Source: an uncultured Muribaculaceae bacterium (lineage in GTDB: Bacteria; Bacteroidota; Bacteroidia; Bacteroidales; Muribaculaceae). From it: DNA of 9,329 bases. Made by a program: the position numbers and the translations under genes. The notes beneath the pieces are model-generated. The model had not been told where the DNA came from. It searched no databases and worked only from the letters and a program-made list of their open reading frames with translations. Of this stretch, positions 1 through 5,905 are shown in pieces. Numbering within the stretch: the first letter of the stretch is position 1; every line of letters starts with the position of its first letter. The stretch covers positions 1 to 9,329 of the forward strand of contig CAJLTZ010000086.1 in the NCBI GenBank assembly GCA_905209725.1. Direction: 5' to 3'.

Positions 1-23
1 TCAAAAATCGGTCGCCCCTGCAT
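1..23. repeat. Possible half of a GC-rich palindromic intergenic repeat, cut by the window edge
   Basis: ATCGGTCGCCCCTGCATTAA at 7-26 resembles one arm of GC-rich palindromic repeats (GGTCGCCCC / GGGGCGACC type) that I recall from gut bacterial genomes. The other arm would lie outside the window. Alternatively, a minus-strand frame starting with ATG at 29 (MLMQGRPIF) could be the start of a gene. Neither can be decided from what is visible. Confidence 0.2.
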
Positions 24-51
24 TAACATTTTTTATGGGATGGGGTCTTAA

Positions 52-498
52 TTAGCACATGCAGTCGCTGACGGGAATCTTTTCGATGCGTCGCTCGTGA
101 CGGCCGCCTTCGAATTCAGCCTCGAGATATGTGTCAAGGATAGCGATAGCCTCCTCCTTGGAGATGAAGCGAGCCGGAAGCACAAGGATGTTGGCGTTGT
201 TGTGACGCTTGGCCAAAGCGGCGAGTTCGGGAAGCCAGCAAAGAGCGGCGCGGATTCCCTGATGCTTGTTGAGCGTCATTGCGATTCCATTGCCTGATCC
301 ACACATAGCAATGCCAAAATCGCATTCTCCCTTTTCCACAGCGCGTGCGCAGGGATGCGCAAAATCAGGATAATCGCATGATTCCTCTGAATGGGTGCCG
401 AAATCTTTAGTCTCGTAGCCCTTACCAATCATATATTCTATGAGGGATGTTTTCAGTTCGTAGCCGGCATGGTCGCTGGCAAATGCCACTTTTTTCAT
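52..498 (-). CDS. rpiB: Ribose-5-phosphate isomerase B (RpiB/LacA/LacB family)
   Basis: Cytoplasmic enzyme interconverting ribose 5-phosphate and ribulose 5-phosphate in the non-oxidative pentose phosphate pathway. The 148-residue product has the usual RpiB length. It opens with MKKVAFASDHAGYELK. Residues known as active-site positions in E. coli RpiB occur at the same numbers here: Asp9, His10, Cys66 (in MCGSGNG), His99 (in KRHNN), and Arg133 and Arg137 (in GGRHERR). The phosphate loop reads GSGNG rather than the E. coli GTGVG, while the catalytic Cys is kept. The ATG at 498 is chosen because homology begins exactly there; an in-frame ATG at 543 would add 15 unrelated residues inside the upstream gene. 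The start lies 1 bp after the gtrA-like stop, so translation is probably coupled. It is the last complete gene of the operon; no clear terminator follows before the window edge. Confidence 0.96.
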   Translation of the reverse strand: MKKVAFASDHAGYELKTSLIEYMIGKGYETKDFGTHSEESCDYPDFAHPCARAVEKGECDFGIAMCGSGNGIAMTLNKHQGIRAALCWLPELAALAKRHNNANILVLPARFISKEEAIAILDTYLEAEFEGGRHERRIEKIPVSDCMC

Positions 499-499
499 A

Positions 500-949
500 T
501 TATTGAGTTTTTGGTATTGATTGATTCTTATTTTTGTTTTCAAACCATTTGCCCTTGAAGGCGAAGCGCACCATGAAGAAATTCAACGGCACGCATATGG
601 CGAGGGCAGGCAGCAGGGCGAGCGTGGGGCCCACAATTCCCTTGAAGATGGCCACAAGGCCTGTCTGCATGCCCATGTTGATGAGATGGCTAAGGGTGAA
701 TGCGAGTCCCTTCTTGGCATTCGGATCGCTCTTGAAAGTGAAGAAACTCGACAGGAAGAAATTCGCCACGAAACTGATGGCATAACTGATGAGGGTCGAC
801 ACCACCGGCGGAACTTTCACGGCATGCACAAAGACCACATACAGACCATATTGCAGCACCGTGCAGAAACCGCCCACCATTGCGAAGCGCAACACTTCTG
901 CCTTCTTCGAGCGGCTCTTCATATATTCCGCTACCTTCTTCAATTGCAT
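500..949 (-). CDS. GtrA-like family membrane protein, four predicted helices
   Basis: Small integral membrane protein of 149 residues, typical for the GtrA/DPMS accessory family, whose members are thought to help flip or position polyprenyl-linked sugars for surface glycan modification. A basic N-terminus (KSRSKKAEVLRF) is followed by hydrophobic segments at about residues 22-44, 48-72, 81-104 and 107-130. Family-like motifs are visible: RFAMVGGFCT at 21-30, NFFLSSFFTF at 63-72 and NFFMVRFAF at 123-131. The tail is polar and Lys/Asn-rich. The start overlaps the yihA stop by 10 bases and the stop lies 1 bp before rpiB, so it is co-transcribed with both. No glycosyltransferase is nearby, so its substrate cannot be inferred. 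The start is uncertain: AGGAGG lies only 1 nt before the ATG, but 7 nt before a TTG at codon 3. Family call fairly sure, function unknown. Confidence 0.85.
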   Translation of the reverse strand: MQLKKVAEYMKSRSKKAEVLRFAMVGGFCTVLQYGLYVVFVHAVKVPPVVSTLISYAISFVANFFLSSFFTFKSDPNAKKGLAFTLSHLINMGMQTGLVAIFKGIVGPTLALLPALAICVPLNFFMVRFAFKGKWFENKNKNQSIPKTQ

Positions 950-1554
950 TCCTCCTTAAGCTGATTATTGATGGAGTCGATATAATCAAGGAGCTCATCG
1001 CGCCCGGTGGCCTTCTCTGAGGATGTAACAAATACCGGCGGCAACTCCTCCCATGACTCAAGAAGTATCTTTTTATACTCCTCCACATTCCTTGATGCGG
1101 CTGTGGCGCTCAATTTGTCGGCCTTGGTGAATACAATTGCGAAAGGCACTCCGTTCTCTCCGAGCCAGTTCATGAATTCCAGGTCGATTTTCTGTGGGCT
1201 GTGACGTATGTCCACAAGCACGAAAAGCGATGTGAGCTGATGACGCTCAAGGATATAGGAGTCTATGAGATTTTTTAACTGGTTGCGTTGTTCTTTTCCT
1301 CGGGCGGCATAACCATAACCTGGGAGGTCCACAAGATACCATTCTCCGTCGTTGATGGAGAAATAATTGATAAGGAGAGTCTTTCCCGGAGTCTGTGAGG
1401 TCTTGGCAAGTTTGCCGTTGCGGCACAGCATATTTATCAGCGATGACTTTCCCACATTCGAGCGGCCAATAAAGGCATATTCGGGAATCCTGGAGTCGGG
1501 GCAACTCCCTACGCCGGGATGGCTTATTTCAAATTTTGCGTTCTTTATTTCCAT
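940..1554 (-). CDS. yihA: Ribosome biogenesis GTP-binding protein YihA/YsxC (EngB)
   Basis: TrmE-Era-EngA-YihA-type GTPase that assists late assembly of the 50S ribosomal subunit in the cytoplasm; also called EngB or YsxC. The product has 204 residues, the usual length. The GTPase motifs are in order: G1 GRSNVGKS at 30-37, G2 TPGKT at 55-59, G3 DLPG at 76-79, G4 TKAD at 143-146, and a G5-like TSSEKATG at 177-184. The ATG at 1554 (MEIKNAKFEISHPG) is chosen because family similarity begins there; an in-frame ATG at 1674 would add 40 residues of shadow translation inside the aspartate kinase gene. The start lies 26 bases inside the 3' end of the aspartate kinase frame, and the stop overlaps the gtrA-like start. 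Together with rpiB these genes form a very tight unit. Confidence 0.96.
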   Translation of the reverse strand: MEIKNAKFEISHPGVGSCPDSRIPEYAFIGRSNVGKSSLINMLCRNGKLAKTSQTPGKTLLINYFSINDGEWYLVDLPGYGYAARGKEQRNQLKNLIDSYILERHQLTSLFVLVDIRHSPQKIDLEFMNWLGENGVPFAIVFTKADKLSATAASRNVEEYKKILLESWEELPPVFVTSSEKATGRDELLDYIDSINNQLKEECN

Positions 1555-2956
1555 AATGCGAATGTTTGAGACATTTATTACTGGATTGCGGGAAACAAGC
1601 TTCATGCACGAGTTTAAGGGAGTTTTCCACATTTGCATTGTCCACCACGATTGCAATCGTGGTGTCGGAAGCACCGTCGGAGACGGCCCTCACTCCGATG
1701 CCTTCGCGTTGAAGAGTGTTGGTGAGTCGCGCACCGAGCCCTGATTCAGAATGGATGGCCTCACCCACTACGGCCACGATGGCAAGATTATGGGAAGGTT
1801 CCACTGAGGCCACCTGCCCTGACTGGAGTTCCGGAGCGAACTCATCGCGCAGAATCCGGAGAGCCTTTTCAGTTTCGGATTCAGCCATTGCCACAGAGAA
1901 TTTCTCATCGCTGTCGGGCTGCGACACGAGGAAGATGCTTATTCCGTTGCGAGCCATGGCATTGTAGGTGCGTGAGTTGATTTCCGCCACATTGTCGGCA
2001 AGATTCCCCACCACAGTGACAATCGAAGTGTTCTTTACCGACGACACTCCCCTCACACCACGTGGGAGCGTGCCGCTGGCAAATTCCTTGATGCGTGTGC
2101 CGGCGGCAGTGGGATGGAATGTGTTCAGTATCTTTATCGGTATGTTTTTATGGAACACAGGATAAATCGTGGGAGGATAGATCACCTTGGCGCCGAAGGA
2201 GCAGAGCTCCATGCTCTCGATATACGACATATCGGGGATGATTCTTGCGTCTGGGATAATCCTTGGGTCTGCTGTCATGAAGCCGTCCACGTCGGTCCAG
2301 ATTTCGAGGGAGTCGGCATCGAGGGCGGCAGCTACGAGAGCGGCCGTGTAGTCGCTGCCTCCGCGTCCGAGGTTGGTGATTTCCCCGGTGTCGCGGTCGC
2401 GGGAGATAAATCCTCCCATCACGCATGTGCGCTTCAAAGGCAACGGGTATTCCTCGCGGATGAGGCGGTCGGTGAACTGGCGGTCGGCAATGTTGCGGTT
2501 GAACCATTTCTCCGTCTTGATGAATTCAAGGCTGTCGTGGTGCTCCGCATTCTGAAGGATATTGGTCACAATCACGCTCGACATCCTTTCGCCGAAACTT
2601 ACTATCTGGTCGAGCGTCTTCTCCGGAAGGTCGCCGATAAGGGATACTCCCCTGTAGATATTTTCAAGTTGGGAGAGGAGGTCGGAAACTATGGCGGATA
2701 CCTCGCATTGTTTCTCTTCCGGCACAAGCTGGAGGATTATATCCTCATGGCGACGGCGCATTGCGCACATCTCCGCGTCGATATTTTCAGAAGAGTCTGC
2801 TGCGGCGCGGGCTGTGGCGATTAGACGGTCGGTGAGCCCACCGAGTGCCGACACCACCACAATGGCCGGCTCCGACAGGGAGTCGATTATCATTTTGACA
2901 TTCCTCAGACTCTCTACTGTCCCCACCGATGTCCCTCCGAATTTGAGTACCTTCAT
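1529..2956 (-). CDS. Aspartate kinase, monofunctional, with two ACT domains
   Basis: Phosphorylates L-aspartate with ATP, the first step toward lysine, threonine, methionine and diaminopimelate. The 475 residues contain an amino-acid-kinase domain at about 1-290 with KFGGTS at 5-10, SFGERMS at 120-126, GRGGSDYTAAL at 198-208 and TDVDGFMTADPR at 221-232. Two ACT regulatory domains follow at about 303-375 and 388-455, suggesting feedback inhibition by a pathway amino acid. The sequence resembles the kinase half of ThrA more than classical LysC (inference from motifs), but no homoserine dehydrogenase domain follows, so I give no symbol. The ATG at 2956 is well supported: MKVLKFGGTS begins at once. 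The last 20 or so residues, after HEACF, are polar and do not look like conserved ACT sequence; they run 26 bases into yihA. The 160-bp upstream gap has a promoter-like box and an inverted repeat, so an operon probably starts here. Confidence 0.95.
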   Translation of the reverse strand: MKVLKFGGTSVGTVESLRNVKMIIDSLSEPAIVVVSALGGLTDRLIATARAAADSSENIDAEMCAMRRRHEDIILQLVPEEKQCEVSAIVSDLLSQLENIYRGVSLIGDLPEKTLDQIVSFGERMSSVIVTNILQNAEHHDSLEFIKTEKWFNRNIADRQFTDRLIREEYPLPLKRTCVMGGFISRDRDTGEITNLGRGGSDYTAALVAAALDADSLEIWTDVDGFMTADPRIIPDARIIPDMSYIESMELCSFGAKVIYPPTIYPVFHKNIPIKILNTFHPTAAGTRIKEFASGTLPRGVRGVSSVKNTSIVTVVGNLADNVAEINSRTYNAMARNGISIFLVSQPDSDEKFSVAMAESETEKALRILRDEFAPELQSGQVASVEPSHNLAIVAVVGEAIHSESGLGARLTNTLQREGIGVRAVSDGASDTTIAIVVDNANVENSLKLVHEACFPQSSNKCLKHSHYGNKERKI

Positions 2957-2992
2957 CCAATCTTTATTTATATGCTTAGCATGAATTGCATC

Positions 2993-3058
2993 ATGCCCGC
3001 TTTTTCACCGTTACAAAATTAAAAAATAATTTTGAAACAAGTGTGCAAAAGCGGGCAT
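2993..3058. repeat. Nested inverted repeat upstream of the aspartate kinase gene
   Basis: Outer arms ATGCCCGCTTTT (2993-3004) and AAAAGCGGGCAT (3047-3058) are perfect 12-bp inverted copies, 42 bp apart, with centres about 54 bp apart. Outside them TGCAT (2987-2991) and ATGCA (3062-3066) also pair, with small bulges. Inside lies a second perfect inverted repeat, CAAAATTA (3014-3021) and TAATTTTG (3027-3034), around a five-A loop. Read on the minus strand it could fold as a long-loop hairpin ending the upstream cyclo-ligase transcript, or be paired protein-binding sites flanking the aspartate kinase promoter. The repeats are seen directly; the role is inference. Confidence 0.75.
3014..3050 (-). 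promoter_or_regulatory. Candidate Bacteroidota-type promoter for the aspartate kinase-rpiB operon
   Basis: On the minus strand TAATTTTG (3021-3014) matches the Bacteroidota -7 consensus TAnnTTTG exactly. TTTTG (3050-3046) is a possible -33 TTTG box, but the 24-nt spacer is slightly longer than normal; CTTG at 3041-3038 would give a short spacer of 16. Transcription would start near 3008, leaving a leader of about 50 nt. The same octamer also reads on the plus strand (3027-3034) because the site is palindromic; no plus-strand gene follows, so the minus reading is preferred. AT-rich DNA can produce this match by chance. Confidence 0.4.
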
Positions 3059-3116
3059 AAAATGCATCCGACCCTTTGAGAGCGAATGTTGGGCCGTGAT
3101 AATTATTATTCAAATG

Positions 3117-3662
3117 TCAGCGGATTATATGTGTTCCGCTTTGCGAAATTACGATATCCATCTTGACATCATGAGGTTCGGCCGGAATGTTGTCGACCAT
3201 CTGGAATTCATATGCCACGCCTATTTTAGTGGCTTTCGTGGAGGCCAGCAGGCGGTCGTAGAAGCCTTTGCCGCGGCCGAGGCGATTGCCTGCACGGTCG
3301 TAAGCCACGGCGGGAACCACCACGACCTCTATTTCTTCGGGTGATACTGTGTTAGTGCCGGTGGGCTCCTCTATCTGGAAAGCGCCGAGTTCAAGCCGGC
3401 TCTCATCGTAGGGAAGAATGTCGAGGTTTACACCATTCACTCGTGGCAGGAAGAAACGCTTGCGCGATTTCCACTTGTCGAGGAACCGGTGAGTGGAGAG
3501 CTCATCGGGAAGCGAATGATAAATAAGGATGCGCTCCGCCATGATGAAGGCGGCCGTCTGCTCCAGACGAGCGAACACTTCATCGGCAGCCGACTGTTTC
3601 TCCGACTCGAGGAGCATCGATTTCAATCCGCGTATCTTTCTTCTTATCTCAGCTTTTTCCAT
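3117..3662 (-). CDS. 5-formyltetrahydrofolate cyclo-ligase (5,10-methenyltetrahydrofolate synthetase, YgfA/Fau family)
   Basis: ATP-dependent cytoplasmic enzyme that converts 5-formyltetrahydrofolate to 5,10-methenyltetrahydrofolate, returning this dead-end folate to one-carbon metabolism. The 181 residues match the usual family length of about 180-200. The basic N-terminus (EKAEIRRKIRGLKSML) matches the family's first helix. The signature at 116-139 includes VPAVAYD, NRLGRGKGFYDR and the folate/ATP loop GKGFYDR at 131-137. AEPHDVKMDIVIS at 161-173 is the typical C-terminal strand. The ATG at 3662 is the only start that fits. It lies 78 bp downstream of the S41 protease gene; the spacer holds a triple heptamer repeat but no recognisable promoter or Shine-Dalgarno site. 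Co-transcription with the protease gene is likely but unproven. The downstream gap contains the large inverted repeat, which may end this transcript. Confidence 0.95.
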   Translation of the reverse strand: MEKAEIRRKIRGLKSMLLESEKQSAADEVFARLEQTAAFIMAERILIYHSLPDELSTHRFLDKWKSRKRFFLPRVNGVNLDILPYDESRLELGAFQIEEPTGTNTVSPEEIEVVVVPAVAYDRAGNRLGRGKGFYDRLLASTKATKIGVAYEFQMVDNIPAEPHDVKMDIVISQSGTHIIR

Positions 3663-3676
3663 AGTACTAATTCTAC

Positions 3677-3697
3677 TTTTGAATTTTGAGTTTTGAA
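3677..3697. repeat. Three tandem heptamers of TTTTGAA type
   Basis: On the plus strand the copies read TTTTGAA, TTTTGAG and TTTTGAA, directly adjacent, in the 78-bp spacer before the cyclo-ligase gene. An analogous triple array in opposite orientation lies at 6931-6951. The array is short and AT-rich; its role is unknown. Confidence 0.7.
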
Positions 3698-3740
3698 TCG
3701 CCTGAATCTATCATCAAGGGTTCTTCCTTATAACAATTCA

Positions 3741-5360
3741 TCAGGGCTTTAGGTTGATGGGGGATTTACCCTGCTGAAGATAGCGGAGAGCGTTTTTCAG
3801 CGTGGGGTCCTCCTCATTGAGCACCTGGATGAAAGCCTGGAATCCAACGAGATCGCGGGCTATGTTTGCCTTAATTTGATTGATCAGAAGATTGCGCGAC
3901 AGGTTGATATAATACCAGCGTGCAGGGAGTCCGTTGGCGGCGGCATACGTCACGAAATTATTCAGCAGCGTGTTGTCGCGCGGCAGCAGACGAAGCAATG
4001 CGTCAAGCGATTTGGGATCTTTCAGGAACGGGCGGTATTGGTTGGCAACATTCCGTGCATATTTCTGAATAAGACCCTGATTGATGGCGTCGATATAATA
4101 TCCCGTATAGCCCACTGTGTCTTCAGGCACAAAGATGTCGGGCATGATTCCTCCGCCACCATATACCTTGCGTCCGTTCACAGTGTGGAAGAGCTTCGAC
4201 TTGTCGAGGCGGATGGAATCCTGCGAATAGAATTCACCATGGGTGTAGCGGTCCACGATATCCATTTCATATTTGCCATCCTTACCGCGCTTGTATTCCT
4301 TCTGGATTGAGCGTCCGGAGGGAGTGAAGTATCTGGCCACCGTTAATCGGATTGCCGAACTGTCGGGCAATGCGATCTGGTTCTGCACAAGGCCCTTGCC
4401 GAATGTGCGGCGTCCTATCACGAGCCCCCGGTCGTTGTCCTGGATGGCTCCGGCGAAGATTTCCGATGCTGATGCGGAATATTCGTTGGCAACCACGGTG
4501 AGTTCGGCATCCTGGAATTGTCCCGTGCCGTCGCTCATAGCGATGGTTTCATTTTCCGGAGTGCGCCCCTTTGTGTAGACGATAGTGCGTCCGGCCGGCA
4601 GGAACTCATTGGCCATGTAGATGGCCTGGTCCATGAATCCGCCTGAATTGCCTCGGAGGTCGACGATGTATTTGGTGGCACCTTTCTCCTTGAGTTCCAC
4701 GAGGGCGTTGAAAAATTCGGAATAAGTATTTTTGGCGAATTTGCTTACGCGCACATATCCCACTCCGTCGGCAATCATATATTTGGAGTCGACACTATTG
4801 CTGGGAATTTCGCCACGCACAATCTCGAAAGTGAGTGGTTTGCGGGAGTTCTGGCGTTTCACCTCTACTGCGACTTTCGTGCCCTCTTTGCCGCGAAGGG
4901 TCTTGAACACCTGTTCGTTGGTGACATTATTTCCTGAAAGCTGAGTGCCGTTAGCCTTGAGAATCACGTCGCCGGCAAGGATTCCAACCTTTTCGGCAGG
5001 ACCGCCCGACACCACTTCCACCACGGTGACGGTATCGTTGAGCACCTGGAAGGAAACACCCACTCCTCCGAAACTCCCTTCGAGTTCATCGTTGGTGGCG
5101 GTGAGTTCCGAGGCGGGGATATAGGCCGAATGGGGGTCGAGGGATGCGAGCAAGTCGGTGATGTTGGCATCGAGAAGGCTGTCCACATCGATTTCGTCCA
5201 CATATTGGTCGTTGATGATTCCAAGAATGGTGCGGAATTTCTCTTCGGCCGGCGAAAGACGGTTGAAGGAGGTGTATTTGCCAATGAATATTCCTCCCAC
5301 AATGCCCACAGAGAGCACGAGCGGGAGGAGCACATATCCGATATTTCTCTTTTTATTCAT
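3741..5360 (-). CDS. S41 family C-terminal processing peptidase (Ctp/Prc-like)
   Basis: Serine protease of the tail-specific type, likely acting in the periplasm on the C-termini of envelope proteins. The 539 residues start with a basic stretch and a hydrophobic segment (about 7-27), which could be a signal anchor or an uncleaved signal peptide. A PDZ domain follows at about 96-170 (SFGGVGVSF; GPAEKVGILAGDVILKANG). The S41 core has VDLRGNSGG at 233-241, the nucleophile Ser297 in EYSASASEIFAGA, and the general-base Lys322 in TFGKGLVQ; the 25-residue Ser-Lys spacing equals that of E. coli Prc (Ser430/Lys455). About 175 further residues after the core form a C-terminal extension (VYGGGGIMPDIFVPEDT onward), which I take to be the Bacteroidota-type tail. 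The start lies 2 bp after the deaminase stop, so the genes are co-transcribed. Substrates cannot be told from the sequence. Confidence 0.95.
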   Translation of the reverse strand: MNKKRNIGYVLLPLVLSVGIVGGIFIGKYTSFNRLSPAEEKFRTILGIINDQYVDEIDVDSLLDANITDLLASLDPHSAYIPASELTATNDELEGSFGGVGVSFQVLNDTVTVVEVVSGGPAEKVGILAGDVILKANGTQLSGNNVTNEQVFKTLRGKEGTKVAVEVKRQNSRKPLTFEIVRGEIPSNSVDSKYMIADGVGYVRVSKFAKNTYSEFFNALVELKEKGATKYIVDLRGNSGGFMDQAIYMANEFLPAGRTIVYTKGRTPENETIAMSDGTGQFQDAELTVVANEYSASASEIFAGAIQDNDRGLVIGRRTFGKGLVQNQIALPDSSAIRLTVARYFTPSGRSIQKEYKRGKDGKYEMDIVDRYTHGEFYSQDSIRLDKSKLFHTVNGRKVYGGGGIMPDIFVPEDTVGYTGYYIDAINQGLIQKYARNVANQYRPFLKDPKSLDALLRLLPRDNTLLNNFVTYAAANGLPARWYYINLSRNLLINQIKANIARDLVGFQAFIQVLNEEDPTLKNALRYLQQGKSPINLKP

Positions 5361-5362
5361 AT

Positions 5363-5806
5363 TCAGCAGTCAGAATGATTGGGGTCGAGGGGAAGATGAA
5401 TCACCTCCACCCCGGCCTTACGGAGCAAGTCGAGACCGTCGGTGATGCGGTAGAGGTCGGAGAAAACCACCCGCTTGATGCCGGCCTGGATGATGAGTTT
5501 GGAGCATTCCATGCATGGACTTGTGGACACATAAAGGGTGCTTCCGTCGCTGGAATTATTGCTGCGGGCCACCTTGGTGATGGCGTTGGCTTCAGCGTGG
5601 AGCACATATGGAAGCGTGTAGCCGTCGGCTGCCTCGCACACATTTGGGAATCCCGAGGGAGTGCCGTTATAGCCGTCGGAGATAATCATCTTGTCCTTGA
5701 CAAGAAGTGCGCCCACCTTTCGGCGTTCGCAATAAGAATTCTCGCTCCAGATGGCAGCCATGCGCAGATAGCGGCGGTCGAGGATTTCCTGTTTGTTCTG
5801 GTCCAT
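5363..5806 (-). CDS. dCMP deaminase family protein (ComEB-like zinc deaminase)
   Basis: Zinc-dependent cytidine/deoxycytidylate deaminase-fold protein, most likely converting dCMP to dUMP to feed thymidylate synthesis. The 147-residue length is normal for bacterial dCMP deaminases. The zinc and proton-shuttle motif HAEAN has His70 and Glu72; the second zinc motif is SPCMECSK with Cys98 and Cys101. YNGTPSGFPNVCE at 46-58 is typical of the dCMP deaminase subgroup rather than of cytidine or tRNA adenosine deaminases. The N-terminus RRYLRMAAIWSENSYCERRK also fits. The ATG at 5806 is the only good start; a 15-bp palindrome lies 4 bp before it. The stop lies 2 bp from the S41 protease start, so the two are co-transcribed, though a functional link is not evident. 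Family certain, exact substrate inferred. Confidence 0.93.
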   Translation of the reverse strand: MDQNKQEILDRRYLRMAAIWSENSYCERRKVGALLVKDKMIISDGYNGTPSGFPNVCEAADGYTLPYVLHAEANAITKVARSNNSSDGSTLYVSTSPCMECSKLIIQAGIKRVVFSDLYRITDGLDLLRKAGVEVIHLPLDPNHSDC

Positions 5807-5810
5807 ATAT

Positions 5811-5825
5811 CTTAATATGATTAAG
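5811..5825. promoter_or_regulatory. 15-bp palindrome just before the deaminase start
   Basis: CTTAATATGATTAAG is a perfect inverted repeat: CTTAAT and ATTAAG around a three-base centre. It ends 4 bp upstream of the deaminase ATG, where it would be an operator overlapping the translation start region or a weak hairpin in the leader. The arms are AT-rich, so chance is possible. No regulator can be named. Confidence 0.35.
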
Positions 5826-5856
5826 CCCTTTGCAGGGAATGTGTTTCTATTTAATC

Positions 5857-5890
5857 CCCATAAGCCATCCTGAATCAGGAGGCTTATGGG
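5857..5890 (-). terminator. Strong hairpin after trxB; possible terminator or RNA processing site
   Basis: CCCATAAGCC (5857-5866) and GGCTTATGGG (5881-5890) form a perfect 10-bp stem. After a bulged A at 5867, TCCTG (5868-5872) pairs with CAGGA (5876-5880) around a three-base loop. It starts 15 bases downstream of the trxB stop and lies before the deaminase gene. No run of U follows on either strand, so it is not a canonical Rho-independent terminator. It may instead stabilise the trxB mRNA 3' end or be a Rho-linked end. The structure is certain on paper, the function inferred. Confidence 0.5.
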
Positions 5891-5905
5891 ATAAGGAGAA
5901 GCGTC

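Noticed and set aside
1555..1674. Longer yihA start at 1674
   Set aside because: The extra 40 residues are an out-of-frame reading of the aspartate kinase end; YihA similarity starts at MEIKNAKF (1554).
2114..2824. 236-residue plus-strand open frame inside the aspartate kinase gene
   Set aside because: It is antisense to the kinase and early ACT coding region, has no recognisable motif and no promoter or ribosome-binding signal; explained as codon-bias shadow.
3027..3034. Plus-strand promoter from TAATTTTG
   Set aside because: The match exists only because the site is palindromic; no plus-strand gene follows, and transcription would oppose the cyclo-ligase gene.
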